Origin: Agrococcus sp. Marseille-Q4369
GTDB taxonomy: Bacteria; Actinomycetota; Actinomycetes; Actinomycetales; Microbacteriaceae
Length of the DNA stretch: 64,000 nucleotides
NCBI RefSeq assembly: GCF_018308945.1
Contig: NZ_CP070501.1
Location: 62,001-126,000 of the forward strand
Direction of reading: 5' to 3'
In this document: one piece after another, positions 16,474 through 24,453 of the stretch
Layout of the letters: every line of letters starts with the position of its first letter
How positions within the stretch are numbered: position 1 is the stretch's first letter
Program-made: the position numbers and the translations under genes
Notes under the pieces: model-generated
Told to the model about the DNA's origin: nothing
Database searches by the model: none
The model's input: only the letters and a program-made list of their open reading frames with translations

Positions 16474-17324
16474 TGCTGGTGCTTGAGCCTGCGTCGGACG
16501 ACGCACCCTGCCCACGAGTCGGGATCTTCGACGATGCAGTGCCGAGTGCGGCGGCGTTCGCTACCGTGCACCGCACCGTCGAGGGACGGCAAGCCCAGGT
16601 GCGCGACGCGATCCGCGTGTCCGTGTCAGGGGCGCTGTCGCGCGTCGACTACGAGGCGCCCATGGATGTGGACATCACCTACCGAGTTCAGTGGTTCGAC
16701 TCGGCGGGCGACGATCTCGGCTTCTCGGAGCCGGCGACGACACGGATCATCTCGCCCCGATTCCTCGACGGGCGCCCGCGTCTGCTGCTGCACAATCCAC
16801 TCGACCCGCGGACAGCGGTCTGGGTGCACCCTGGCCGAGGGTTCGCCCAGTCGATCTCTCGGCCGGTACCCGGCCGGGTGGTGTGGGGGCAAGGACGGCG
16901 TCTCGGCATAGCACAGTCCGAGCGTCGACGAGGGCTCATCGGCGTTTCGCTCGACGTCGTCACCGACACGGCGCAGGAGGCTGCCCGCTTCGACGCGCTC
17001 TTCGGCGACAGCACGACGTCGCGCATGCCGATCCTCTGCGTGCGAATCCCGGCCGCGCTGCGCTTTACCCTGCTCGACCCCGTGTGGTTCGCCGCCGTCT
17101 ACGAGCCGGTCGCGATCCCCGACACGGCGATGTGGACCGAAGAGGTCGCATGGCGGATGCGAGCCGACGAGGTCGACTCGCCAGTCCCGTCGCTCGTGCG
17201 GCCGTTGCTGACGCTCGGCGACATCGCCGCCTACTACCCGACCCTCGGCGCGCTTGCCGCGGACAACCCGACCTTGCTGGCCCTGTCTCGCCGGTACGAG
17301 ATCGCCGGCTCTGGAGGCTCCTGA
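16473..17324 (+). CDS. Distal tail protein (Dit-like)
   Basis: 283 residues from ATG 16473, overlapping the tape-measure stop (TGATG), with GGGAGG 6 bases upstream; a TTG at 16470 is an unlikely alternative. It is beta-rich: VSGALSRVDYEAPMDVDITYRVQWFD suggests a fibronectin-like half, and the second half (RLGIAQSERRRGLIGVSLDVVTDTAQEAARF) fits the distal-tail ring. Dit proteins follow the tape measure in siphophages and organise the tail tip. Assignment rests mainly on position. Confidence 0.65.
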   Translation: MLVLEPASDDAPCPRVGIFDDAVPSAAAFATVHRTVEGRQAQVRDAIRVSVSGALSRVDYEAPMDVDITYRVQWFDSAGDDLGFSEPATTRIISPRFLDGRPRLLLHNPLDPRTAVWVHPGRGFAQSISRPVPGRVVWGQGRRLGIAQSERRRGLIGVSLDVVTDTAQEAARFDALFGDSTTSRMPILCVRIPAALRFTLLDPVWFAAVYEPVAIPDTAMWTEEVAWRMRADEVDSPVPSLVRPLLTLGDIAAYYPTLGALAADNPTLLALSRRYEIAGSGGS

Positions 17325-18464
17325 ATGCGTGCAGTGACCGACGACCTGAAGGCGATCCTCGATGGCGGCCAGTACGAGCTCGACATGCGGCTCGACGCGT
17401 TCTACGGCGCTGACCGCACCCTCGAGGGCCTCACGGTCGATCGGTCCTGGGAGTTGCGCTGGGTGAAGTCCGCGGACGTGCCCGGTTCCGGGTCGGTGCT
17501 CGTGCAGGTGCAGATGCCGGATGGGTCGTCGTTGACGCCGCGCGAGTTCACGGCCCGCCTTGCCCCGTTCGGGCAAGAGGTGATGCCGCTGCTCACGATC
17601 CGGGCGGGCGAGTTCGGGGAGACGATCCCCGCCGGCCGGTTCCGCATCGTCGACGTCCCTTCCGCGCGCGACGAGAATCTCGTCCACTCTGCTCGGATCA
17701 TCACGGTCGGCTCGTACGTGAAGCTCGCGCTCGCGGATCAGTTGGAGGCGGTGCGGGCGGCGGAGTTCGCGAAGCCCGAGAAGCCGGTGCACACGTCGGA
17801 TGCGTGGCAGGAGCTCGCGCGCCTGACGGGGATGCGGATCGAGCGTCGCGGCGCGACCGTGCCGGTGCCGGCGTCGATCACGTACGAGATGTCGGACGGT
17901 GGCCGCATCAAGGCCGTGCAGGAGATCGCGGCGGCGCTGGGCGGCACCCCGTACGTGACCGCGGACGGCGCGTTGACGGTGCTGCCGGATGAGCCGTCGA
18001 TCCCCGTCCGGCGGTTCCCATTCAAGGGCTCGACGGTCCTCGACTTCGAGATCGGCATGTCCTCGGCGGGCGTCTACAACGAGGTCGTCGGGATCTTCGA
18101 GGATGACGACCGGAACCCGATCGTCGTCCCGCCCGCGCAGATCACGGATGGGCCGCTCAGGGTGGATGGCCCGTTCGGGCGCCGCACCCGCTTCTACTCG
18201 TCGCCGTTCGTCAAGACGGCCGAGCAGGCGCGCTCGGCGGTCACGAAGATCCTCGAGCAGTCGTCGCAGCAGAAGGCGTACCGGACGTCGTTCCCCGCGA
18301 TCCTCGACCCTCGCGTCGAGGTCGGGGACACGATCGAGGTGGAGCAGGACGCGCACACGTACACGGCGGTCGTCGTCGAGGTGGTGTGGAAGGCGGACGC
18401 GACGATGACGCTCACGGTCGACATCGTGCGCACGCTCGACGAGGCGAACCTGCTGGGGGTGTGA
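17325..18464 (+). CDS. Minor tail protein (tail tip/hub-like)
   Basis: 379 residues, starting at the base after the previous stop. The N-terminus (LDMRLDAFYGADRTLEGLTVDRSWEL) and the middle (MPLLTIRAGEFGETIPAGRFRIVDV, then AVQEIAAALGGTPYVTADGALTVLP) resemble the baseplate-hub/tail-lysin-like minor tail proteins of actinophages. The C-terminal half (VEVGDTIEVEQDAHTYTAVVVEVVWKADATMTLTVDIVR) repeats this hub-like beta fold. No peptidase or hydrolase motif is visible. Likely part of the tip that holds the receptor-binding proteins. Confidence 0.65.
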   Translation: MRAVTDDLKAILDGGQYELDMRLDAFYGADRTLEGLTVDRSWELRWVKSADVPGSGSVLVQVQMPDGSSLTPREFTARLAPFGQEVMPLLTIRAGEFGETIPAGRFRIVDVPSARDENLVHSARIITVGSYVKLALADQLEAVRAAEFAKPEKPVHTSDAWQELARLTGMRIERRGATVPVPASITYEMSDGGRIKAVQEIAAALGGTPYVTADGALTVLPDEPSIPVRRFPFKGSTVLDFEIGMSSAGVYNEVVGIFEDDDRNPIVVPPAQITDGPLRVDGPFGRRTRFYSSPFVKTAEQARSAVTKILEQSSQQKAYRTSFPAILDPRVEVGDTIEVEQDAHTYTAVVVEVVWKADATMTLTVDIVRTLDEANLLGV

Positions 18465-18465
18465 C

Positions 18466-19356
18466 GTGTCGAGACTGTCGCGCGCGGTCGCCCAGCAGAC
18501 GTCGAAGCAGCACGGGCGGGCACTAACCGGGATCTACCGGCGCATGCAGGGCGCGTTCGCGGTCGTGACGGTGCAGGGCGCTGACGTGACCCTCCCGTTC
18601 GCGGGGACGGTGCAGCCGGTGCCGGGCGCGGTCGTGAACATCGAGCTGCGCGACTCCGGCTACCTCGTGCTGGGACCGGTGAAGTCGCCGCCGACGCGCG
18701 GACGGATCACGGCGACCGGCACCCCGTTCGTTACTGTCCTCGCTGGCGGGGAGTCGTTCGAGCTGCCGTACATGGCCGCGTACACGCCCGCGGTCGATGA
18801 CGACGTCGCGATCGACTGGTCGGAGGCAGGCGGGCTGGTGCGCGGCAAGGTGTCGACGACACCGGTCGCGGCACCTGTGTCGCCAGTGTTCGAGGCGCTC
18901 CCCGGCCACTACCATCCATCGCCGTTCCTCGCGACGGCCGCTGGATACCACCGTCTCTCTGGCGGTGCGCCGAACCTGTCGTGGTTCCCGAACTACGGGA
19001 TCGGGCAGGCGTCGGCCGCCTGGTACGGGTCGACGGTCGCGGACTCCATCCCGGACGGCGCGACGATCGTGTCGGCGCGGCTGTTCCTGTCGGTGCGGTC
19101 GTCGCAGCTCGGCGGCCCGAAGCTGCAGGTGATCGAGGGCGCGGGTCCGCAGGCGCGGGTGCAGGTGGGCGGGGACTTCCCGCTCCCGGCCAGAACCGGC
19201 TGGGTACCGATCCCGCTCGAGGTCATCGACCTGCTGAAAGTCGCCCCGCGTGGCCTGTCCACGATCGGCGCGACTGTCCCGTCCGGTTCGGACATCTACA
19301 AGAAGCTCACGGACGACCCGATGTCGTTCGCGCTCGACATCGAATGGAGAAGCTGA
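18466..19356 (+). CDS. Minor tail protein
   Basis: 296 residues from GTG 18466, one base after the previous stop. The first 130 residues form a small OB/beta-barrel-like part (GAFAVVTVQGADVTLPFAGTV; VVNIELRDSGYLVLGPV). The rest is beta-rich and reads like a jelly-roll appendage (ADSIPDGATIVSARLFLSVRS; WVPIPLEVIDLLKVAPRG). Such two-part proteins sit at the tail tip and contact the cell. The exact role is not known. Confidence 0.6.
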   Translation: MSRLSRAVAQQTSKQHGRALTGIYRRMQGAFAVVTVQGADVTLPFAGTVQPVPGAVVNIELRDSGYLVLGPVKSPPTRGRITATGTPFVTVLAGGESFELPYMAAYTPAVDDDVAIDWSEAGGLVRGKVSTTPVAAPVSPVFEALPGHYHPSPFLATAAGYHRLSGGAPNLSWFPNYGIGQASAAWYGSTVADSIPDGATIVSARLFLSVRSSQLGGPKLQVIEGAGPQARVQVGGDFPLPARTGWVPIPLEVIDLLKVAPRGLSTIGATVPSGSDIYKKLTDDPMSFALDIEWRS

Positions 19357-20003
19357 TGGCTGACAGTTACGGACCTAAGGGCTTCCCGAAGTACGGTCCC
19401 GACTCGAACGCGGAGCTGTGGCCGAAGCTGCAGGAGGTGGGCGAGTTCGCGGGCGCGGTCGGGAACCGTCGCGTGGGGACGAAGGCGGATCGTGCGGCAC
19501 TGTCGGTGTCGACGACCGCGGCTGAGCAGGCGTGGCGGGGGCTCGAGTTCTACGAGACGGACACGGGGATCACGTACCTGTGTGTGGCGGTGTCGCCGGC
19601 CGTGTCGTGGGTGCGTACGTCGGCGCGCACGATCCTGCTGCGCGTGGACGAGACGGCGGAGTGGACGATCCCGACGGGGTCGGAGGGTCGCCGGGTCGGG
19701 CCGATCACGCTCACCACGCCCCGGCATGTGGTCGTGTCGATCTTGTCGACGTGGATGTCGCCGGGGAACTCGGCGGCGCAGATCATCCCGTACCTGAATG
19801 GGGCGAAGCACACGGATGGGTTGCGGGCGGCGGCGACGACGGTCCACAACAACTCGCGCGGCAACACGCCCCTGTCGTTCAAGCTCGTGTTCGAGGCTGA
19901 TCTGCCGGCTGGCAAGCATGACGTGGGCATGTGGATTGTGGTGCCTGGGACGGCGGCGGCGCACGTGTCGCTGAACATGTACCTCGACGTGCAGGCCGAC
20001 TGA
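19356..20003 (+). CDS. Minor tail/receptor-binding-like protein
   Basis: 215 residues from ATG 19356, which overlaps the previous stop; an in-frame ATG at 19344 is an alternative. The N-terminus (GPKGFPKYGPDSNAELWPKLQEVGEFAGAVGNRRVGTKADRAAL) has the form of an attachment and trimer-start segment. LEFYETDTGITYLCVA follows, then a C-terminal beta domain. The layout suggests a tail fibre-like or receptor-binding protein, which fits its place just before the lysis genes. Confidence 0.6.
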   Translation: MADSYGPKGFPKYGPDSNAELWPKLQEVGEFAGAVGNRRVGTKADRAALSVSTTAAEQAWRGLEFYETDTGITYLCVAVSPAVSWVRTSARTILLRVDETAEWTIPTGSEGRRVGPITLTTPRHVVVSILSTWMSPGNSAAQIIPYLNGAKHTDGLRAAATTVHNNSRGNTPLSFKLVFEADLPAGKHDVGMWIVVPGTAAAHVSLNMYLDVQAD

Positions 20004-20917
20004 TGTACGCATCCCCGCTGCGCATCCCCCTGATCCGCACGGGGAAGTACGGGAAGCGCGCCCCGGTGCTGATGCCGGGCGGGAAGGTGTCGGCGAACGA
20101 CCATGAGGGCGTCGACACTCGAGCGCCGGTCGGGACGCCCGTCTACCCCGTGATCGGCGGGACTGTCATCCAGGTGATCGACGGGTGGGCGTCGCCGTCG
20201 AAGCCTGGCCGTTCCTACGGCCGCTCGATCTTCCGTCCGGGTGGTGGCGGCAACCAGGTCGTCTACCGCGGCGACGACGGCCGCGACCACAACGACGGGC
20301 ACCTCTCCGACGTGCTCGTGAAGCCCGGTCAGCGCGTCGAGACGGGCACGATGATCGCGCGCACAGGCAGGACCGGCGTGTTCGCCGCGCACCTGCACCA
20401 CGGCGTGTGGATCGAGCACGCCCCGAACCGGTGGCGGTCGATCGACCCGACGCCGCTGCTGCCCTGGTCGGGCGACGTGTTCGGCGAACTCAAGCCCGCG
20501 ACCACGAAGACCGAGAACCGCCTGCCCGACCCGATCGTGGCGGCGCTGACCCGAGAGGACGACGACATGCGAATCATCCAGGCACCGAACCGGGGGCTGG
20601 CGCTCGTCGGCGCGGGCTACTACTCCCACATCCGCGCCGAGTTCCTCAGTTCGGCGCTCGCCGTCTGGGGCCCGTCGACGGAGGTGGTCGGCCTCAACGA
20701 CCGCCAGTTCGACGAGGCGCGCGCGCTGGCGACTCAGGGCACCGTCTCCGACGCGCTGAACGCGGTCCCGACCGCCATCGCGGGCGTCCTCGACGCGGTG
20801 CGTGCGCAGGCGTCCGCGCAGGGCGTCGACCTCGACGAGAGCGAGCTCGCCACCTCGCTGCTCCACCAGGGCCTCGCGCAGGAGATGGTCGACGCGCTCG
20901 TGAACCGCGCTCGCTGA
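20003..20917 (+). CDS. Endolysin, M23-family peptidase
   Basis: 304 residues from ATG 20003 (TGATG overlap with the tail gene). The M23 zinc peptidase fold is shown by H34-x3-D38 in NDHEGVDTR, the glycine-rich VGTPVYPVIGG strand and the H-x-H pair at 130-132 (AAHLHHGVWIEH). It would cut peptide cross-bridges of the host wall. The C-terminal half (about 190-304), separated by a Thr/Lys linker, holds no known wall-binding motif and may be a new binding domain. It has no signal peptide, so release needs the holin-like proteins downstream. Confidence 0.82.
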   Translation: MYASPLRIPLIRTGKYGKRAPVLMPGGKVSANDHEGVDTRAPVGTPVYPVIGGTVIQVIDGWASPSKPGRSYGRSIFRPGGGGNQVVYRGDDGRDHNDGHLSDVLVKPGQRVETGTMIARTGRTGVFAAHLHHGVWIEHAPNRWRSIDPTPLLPWSGDVFGELKPATTKTENRLPDPIVAALTREDDDMRIIQAPNRGLALVGAGYYSHIRAEFLSSALAVWGPSTEVVGLNDRQFDEARALATQGTVSDALNAVPTAIAGVLDAVRAQASAQGVDLDESELATSLLHQGLAQEMVDALVNRAR

Positions 20918-20942
20918 CCCCTCGACCCGGAAGGGGTAGCCG

Positions 20943-21353
20943 ATGCCGGAGTGGCTCGGATCGGTCCTCGGGCCGGGAATCGGTGGCGCGTTCATCGCGG
21001 GCGTCGTCGCGATCGTGGTCGCGGCGATCAACAAGCGCCGCACCGCGCCGGAGCGGAAGCTCGACGCGCTCGACGGCGCGCTCCGGCTCGTGCAGGACCT
21101 GCAGGAGGAACGCGACACGGCCGACCAGCGGACCCGTGACGCGCGCTCAGAGGCGGCGGAAGAACGGCAGCGACTACGTGACGACCTCGCGGAGGAGCGC
21201 GCCGCGCACGCCGCGACGAAAGCAGCTCACGACGTCGAGCGGGCATCGACGGTCACGCGGGAGCGCATCAAGGACGCCTACATCGAGGTGCTCCGAGCCC
21301 ACATCACGCAGGGCTTCCCGCCGCCACCGCCCGACTACCCCGAGGGGATCTGA
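20943..21353 (+). CDS. Small membrane protein with coiled-coil tail (lysis block)
   Basis: 136 residues, 25 bases after the endolysin gene, with GGAAGGGGTAG upstream. One hydrophobic segment (about residues 9-28, [20 protein letters not shown]) is followed by a long charged coiled coil (about 38-105) and a proline-rich end ([12 protein letters not shown]). Single-helix proteins with coiled-coil tails in this place act as holins, spanins or membrane anchors in actinophages. Which of these applies cannot be told. Confidence 0.6.
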   Translation: MPEWLGSVLGPGIGGAFIAGVVAIVVAAINKRRTAPERKLDALDGALRLVQDLQEERDTADQRTRDARSEAAEERQRLRDDLAEERAAHAATKAAHDVERASTVTRERIKDAYIEVLRAHITQGFPPPPPDYPEGI

Positions 21354-21973
21354 TGACCGACTCGCACGAAGTGATCGCGGCGCTCGAGCAGGAGAAGCGC
21401 GCGACGGTGCGCGATCGTAAGGTCGCGCGCACATGGTCGACGCTCGCGGTCATCGGTCTGCTGCTGGGGGCGCTGTTCGCGATCTGGATGATCGCGGACC
21501 TCACGCAGGCGCGCTCGCTGTGGCGGACGCAGTACTACGAGCTGCACACGGAGTACGTCGAGGCGACCGGGGAAGAGCCTGAAGCGGACGCGCCGGCGGA
21601 TGTCGTCGAGGGGATGCCTGGCCCGCCCGGACCGTCTGGCGCGCCGGGACGTCCGGGCCGCGATGGTGTCGACGGCCGCGATGGACTCGACGGGGCTCCC
21701 GGCGCGACCGGATCGGCTGGGAGTGTCGGTGAAGCGGGCGCGGATGGCGCACCTGGCGACTCGATCACCGGCCCGCCCGGCCCGCCCGGACCCGCTGGGG
21801 TCGACGGCGCGCCCGGGACGCCCGGGACACCCGGCGAGCCGGGACCCGCAGGCGCGAACGGTCGCGGCATCGCGGCGGTCTCCTGCTCGGGCGCCGCGCT
21901 CGAGCTGACCATCACCTTCGACGACGGCACCACCGAGACCGTCGCATGCGCCCAGGAAGGGGCAACACCATGA
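21353..21973 (+). CDS. Collagen-like membrane protein
   Basis: 206 residues; its ATG overlaps the previous stop. A membrane segment at about residues 29-51 ([20 protein letters not shown]) is followed by a short linker. An almost unbroken Gly-X-Y stretch spans about residues 88-170 with many Pro and Asp, and a beta-like end has two cysteines ([18 protein letters not shown]...VAC). The G-X-Y part would form a collagen triple helix outside the membrane or in the virion. Phage collagen-like proteins are usually tail fibres, so a membrane-anchored one in a lysis block is unusual. Confidence 0.75.
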   Translation: MTDSHEVIAALEQEKRATVRDRKVARTWSTLAVIGLLLGALFAIWMIADLTQARSLWRTQYYELHTEYVEATGEEPEADAPADVVEGMPGPPGPSGAPGRPGRDGVDGRDGLDGAPGATGSAGSVGEAGADGAPGDSITGPPGPPGPAGVDGAPGTPGTPGEPGPAGANGRGIAAVSCSGAALELTITFDDGTTETVACAQEGATP

Positions 21974-22287
21974 CCGTCCCCGTCACCACACAGCAGCGCT
22001 ACCCGTGGAAGGCGGCGCTGCGTACCGCGATCGAGACGGCGATCCCGCTCGTCGGCCTCGTCGCTCTCGCGTTCATCGCCGCTGGCCCTGAGCTCGCCGC
22101 GTTCGCGGACCAGTTCTGGCCGGGCACGCCGATCGGCGCCTGGATCGTCGCGGCCGTCACGTTCGTGTCGGCGTCCGCGGGTCTGCTTGCACGCCTCGCC
22201 GCGCTCCCGCAGGTGGACGCGCTCATGCAGCGGATCTTCAAGCTCGGCTCGTCACCCGCGGCTGACCGTGGCAAGCACGCAGCCTGA
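21970..22287 (+). CDS. Holin-like protein
   Basis: 105 residues; ATGA overlap with the collagen-like gene. Two hydrophobic segments, about residues 22-40 ([20 protein letters not shown]) and 55-75 ([20 protein letters not shown]), and a charged C-terminus ([12 protein letters not shown]) fit a class II holin. Holins form the membrane lesions that let the endolysin reach the wall. The position two genes after the M23 endolysin agrees. Confidence 0.68.
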   Translation: MTVPVTTQQRYPWKAALRTAIETAIPLVGLVALAFIAAGPELAAFADQFWPGTPIGAWIVAAVTFVSASAGLLARLAALPQVDALMQRIFKLGSSPAADRGKHAA

Positions 22288-22408
22288 CCCGGTCTGGCGC
22301 CGCGTCACCGACGTGGTGCTGTCGCTCGCGATGATCGGGTCCGGGATGCTCGCGGACGCGCTCGAGGACGGCGCGCGCCGTGCCTACGCCCGGATCCGCC
22401 GCGCCTGA
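22268..22408 (+). CDS. Short protein at the end of the lysis block
   Basis: 46 residues from GTG 22268, overlapping the holin-like gene by 20 bases. It has a moderately hydrophobic middle (DVVLSLAMIGSGMLADALEDG) and a basic C-terminus. Small overlapping genes of this type occur at the end of actinophage lysis blocks. The strong terminator 15 bases after its stop marks the end of the late operon. Confidence 0.55.
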   Translation: MASTQPDPVWRRVTDVVLSLAMIGSGMLADALEDGARRAYARIRRA

Positions 22409-22422
22409 CCGCGCACACGACT

Positions 22423-22464
22423 ACGCCCCTCCCTCGCCTGGCTTCGGCCGCGGGGGAGGGGCGT
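22423..22464. terminator. Terminator of the late phage operon
   Basis: ACGCCCCTCCC (22423-22433) pairs perfectly with 22454-22464, giving an 11-bp GC-rich stem; the enclosed bases carry a further short stem around ctggcttcggcc. TCCTTCGT follows. It lies 15 bases after the last late gene and before a change in base composition. Confidence 0.78.
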
Positions 22465-22485
22465 CCTTCGTGGTTGAATCGGCGG

Positions 22486-22899
22486 ATGGCACACAGTCAG
22501 TCACGACGGCGAGACGCGAAGAAGCACCGCGCTCGCGTCGCGGACGCGCCGCCTGAGTCCTGGTATGAGATGGACCCGGACGAGGTTTTCGAGGAACACG
22601 AGATGCCGATTGCGATGCCGTGCAACTGCTGCCGCATCGTCCAGCGGAACCGCTACGTGCAGCACTCGCTCGCGTTCTTCGCCATCGTGTGGACCCGGCG
22701 CGACGGCTTCGGCCGATGGATCGAGCAGTACTCCGTAGACACGGGGCACGGCTACTTCCACGAGCACGTGCACGGTCATCAGAGACCGAACGACCGCAGA
22801 AACATTCGACCCCTACGGGCACAGGTAGACGTGCAAGAATGCTTCGACGAAGGCTACGACCAAGTGCATGCCCGGCAGCAACGAGGGTGCAAGGGATGA
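22486..22899 (+). CDS. Accessory prophage protein of unknown function
   Basis: 137 residues from ATG 22486. No ribosome site is present, but TTGAAT at 22474-22479 sits where a -10 box for a leaderless transcript would lie. The N-terminus is very basic (SQSRRRDAKKHRARV). An acidic stretch follows, then MPCNCCRIVQRNRYVQH and HGYFHEHVHGHQ, clusters of Cys and His that could bind zinc. Base composition is less GC-rich than in the late genes. The protein overlaps the next gene (ATGA). No family recognised. Confidence 0.65.
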   Translation: MAHSQSRRRDAKKHRARVADAPPESWYEMDPDEVFEEHEMPIAMPCNCCRIVQRNRYVQHSLAFFAIVWTRRDGFGRWIEQYSVDTGHGYFHEHVHGHQRPNDRRNIRPLRAQVDVQECFDEGYDQVHARQQRGCKG

Positions 22900-23306
22900 G
22901 GTGGACGATGGACCAGCGAAATCAGGTCATCCGTAGGGTGATGCGAGCAGTCGCTCGGCAAGCGCCAGCGCGCCCCCTTCGAGTTGTCGCCGCCGACGGC
23001 ACGCGCCCCATTGTGGCGACGCTGCCGGACGACACCTTGGCCCACGCCATCAAGCAGGTCGAGGCTTTCGGTGGCCGCGCGAACGTGTTCGTTGCCTTCC
23101 CGGATCGGATGCGGCTCATCGAAATGCACATCGGCGGACCCGATGATGACAGGGCCGACGCATCGCCGGCCGCACCCACGACGACCATGGCGATGTACGT
23201 TGCCTTCCTTGAGTCCACCGAGCGCGGGCACGGCGTTGTGACGGTGCGAACGTCGGACGAGTTGGTGAGCGCACCGGGCGTCGCTGAGATGGCCTACGCG
23301 TTCTGA
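22896..23306 (+). CDS. Accessory prophage protein of unknown function
   Basis: 136 residues; the ATG overlaps the upstream stop, so the two are a pair. It begins with a basic helix (NQVIRRVMRAVARQAP). The rest looks like an alpha/beta protein (RPLRVVAADGTRPIVATLPDDTLAHAIKQVEAFGG). It has no signal peptide or membrane segment. A C(UUCG)G-capped hairpin follows. Function unknown; placement after the late-operon terminator is a usual site for lysogen-expressed genes. Confidence 0.65.
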   Translation: MRWTMDQRNQVIRRVMRAVARQAPARPLRVVAADGTRPIVATLPDDTLAHAIKQVEAFGGRANVFVAFPDRMRLIEMHIGGPDDDRADASPAAPTTTMAMYVAFLESTERGHGVVTVRTSDELVSAPGVAEMAYAF

Positions 23307-23316
23307 ACCCTGCGGA

Positions 23317-23347
23317 GTGCCCGGCCCTCTTCGGAGGTGGCGGGGCG
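23317..23347. terminator. Hairpin with C(UUCG)G loop
   Basis: An imperfect stem closes on a UUCG tetraloop (23330-23333) flanked by C and G, a very stable RNA cap, and CTTTG follows. It lies between two converging genes (plus-strand stop at 23306, minus-strand stop at 23357), so it could end transcription from the left. Confidence 0.55.
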
Positions 23348-23356
23348 CTTTGTCGT

Positions 23357-23575
23357 TCACCAGTAGTCGCCGTAGCCGCGGTCGAACTCTGCGCGCAGCT
23401 GCGGGAGCGTGTTCGTCGGCCAGTCGGCGCGGGCGGCGTCGCCCATGACGGCGCGCCAAAGTGTCTCGCCGTCGGGCACGCGCTCGAGCGGGAGGGGCTT
23501 GCCGTGGTTCTCGGCTTCGGCGACGTCGCCGCCGAGGTTGTAGGCGGTCTGGAAGTGGTCGGGCTTGCTCATCAT
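23357..23575 (-). CDS. Small phage hypothetical protein
   Basis: 72 residues, starting MMSKPDHFQTAYNLGGDVAE; the second Met is an equally good start. It contains no membrane segment or known motif, and ends RAEFDRGYGDYW with a cluster of aromatic residues. Codon use fits the genome. It is transcribed opposite to the late genes, as are its two right-hand neighbours. Function unknown. Confidence 0.55.
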   Translation of the reverse strand: MMSKPDHFQTAYNLGGDVAEAENHGKPLPLERVPDGETLWRAVMGDAARADWPTNTLPQLRAEFDRGYGDYW

Positions 23576-23605
23576 GGCGCCGACGGTAGGTGCGGCCGCT
23601 GACGC

Positions 23606-23755
23606 TCACCAGCCGCGGATGCCGGGCACGTCGTCGGGCTCGTACGGCGGGCGCTCGCCGTCGACGGGGTCGGGCATCCATCCGCAAGCAGGGCAGGCAC
23701 CGTCGCGGAGAGTGTGCCTGCAGCGCTCGCACACGTCACCGGGGAAGTCGAGCAT
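23606..23755 (-). CDS. Small zinc-ribbon protein
   Basis: 49 residues. CERCRHTLRDGACPACGW (residues 9-26) is a complete C-x2-C...C-x2-C zinc ribbon, followed by an acidic proline-rich tail. The ATG overlaps the stop of the lipoprotein gene upstream (TGATG), so the two are translated together. A regulatory or redox role is possible, but nothing shows it. Confidence 0.6.
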   Translation of the reverse strand: MLDFPGDVCERCRHTLRDGACPACGWMPDPVDGERPPYEPDDVPGIRGW

Positions 23756-24171
23756 CAGTTCTCGAAGGGCTCCTGAGTCAAGACCATGTCGAGCCCGTCG
23801 TCCGGGTGGTAGGTCCAGGTCGCTTCGTACCCGTCCCACTCGGCGGTCATGGTCCCGTCCAGCGCTCGCGTCGACTGGATGCGCTGCTGGTCCGCTTGGC
23901 TCATGTCAAGCTCGTCAAGCACGCAGAAGATCGCGGTCGTGCTGGCACCGGGTGCACGGCCTACCGCGCCGTCGATCACCAGGCTCTCGCCGTCGTCGAG
24001 TACTTCGAAGCCGCTGCCGATGTGCCCATCGCAACTGTCCACCGCCTGCCAGAACGGTACGTGCGAGGCGCTCGGCGTCGGGGTCGACTCCGGCTCGTCG
24101 GCCGAAGCGCTCGCACATCCGGCGAGCAAGAGCGCGGCGGCGCTCAGCGCGGCCAGGCGAAGCGTCTTCAT
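23755..24171 (-). CDS. Predicted lipoprotein
   Basis: 138 residues. The first 19 residues are a lipoprotein signal (MKTLRLAALSAAALLLAGC) with the lipobox LAGC, so Cys19 would be lipid-modified and the protein held on the outer face of the membrane. After a Ser/Thr/Pro/Glu linker comes a compact domain with two further cysteines (DSCDGHIG and IFCVLDEL) and an aromatic/acidic end (TAEWDGYEATWTYHPDDG). Phage-encoded lipoproteins can block superinfecting phages, which is a possibility here. It lies on the strand opposite the late genes, as expected for a lysogen gene. Confidence 0.75.
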   Translation of the reverse strand: MKTLRLAALSAAALLLAGCASASADEPESTPTPSASHVPFWQAVDSCDGHIGSGFEVLDDGESLVIDGAVGRAPGASTTAIFCVLDELDMSQADQQRIQSTRALDGTMTAEWDGYEATWTYHPDDGLDMVLTQEPFEN

Positions 24172-24218
24172 GGCGCGAGTCTAAGCGGAAGTCACCGGCT
24201 GCCGGGAGAATGTGAGGG

Positions 24219-24422
24219 ATGCTCTCCGACCTTGACCGCGCCGTCCTCGACCTCGCCGCCAAGCCCTGGAAAGGCCGCGGCTGGCTCGAGCGCGAAGCCC
24301 GCGACCGTCTCGGCCTCTCGTCGATCCGCTTCTACCAGCGCCTCGACGCGCTCGTGCGGACGCGGGAGGCAATCGAATATGACCCGATAACCTGCCGCCG
24401 CATCCGCGAGCTCGCGGCATGA
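24219..24422 (+). CDS. DUF3263 family protein
   Basis: 67 residues from ATG 24219. LSDLDRAVLDLAAKPWKGRG, then LSSIRFYQRLDALV and EAIEYDPITCRRIRELA, is the pattern of DUF3263, a small helical actinobacterial and actinophage protein (normally RYYQxLNALI...DPxxVKRLRRLR). The fold suggests DNA binding; no function is established. It is the last prophage-like gene and lies 31 bases from the remains of a host gene. Confidence 0.75.
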   Translation: MLSDLDRAVLDLAAKPWKGRGWLEREARDRLGLSSIRFYQRLDALVRTREAIEYDPITCRRIRELAA

Positions 24423-24453
24423 TCGGTTGGGGGGAACGCGCCGAGTCACGCTG
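24423..24453. other. Probable prophage right end / host junction
   Basis: Phage-type genes end at 24422 and Tad-pilus genes begin at 24549, with a headless pilus-type fragment between. The junction must therefore lie in or near this stretch. The repeat copy that would define attL is outside the window, so the exact crossover cannot be read. Confidence 0.4.

Noticed and set aside
1-24430. Prophage integrase, repressor or att pair in the window
   Set aside because: No recombinase motif, XRE repressor or long direct repeat was found; these must lie left of the window.
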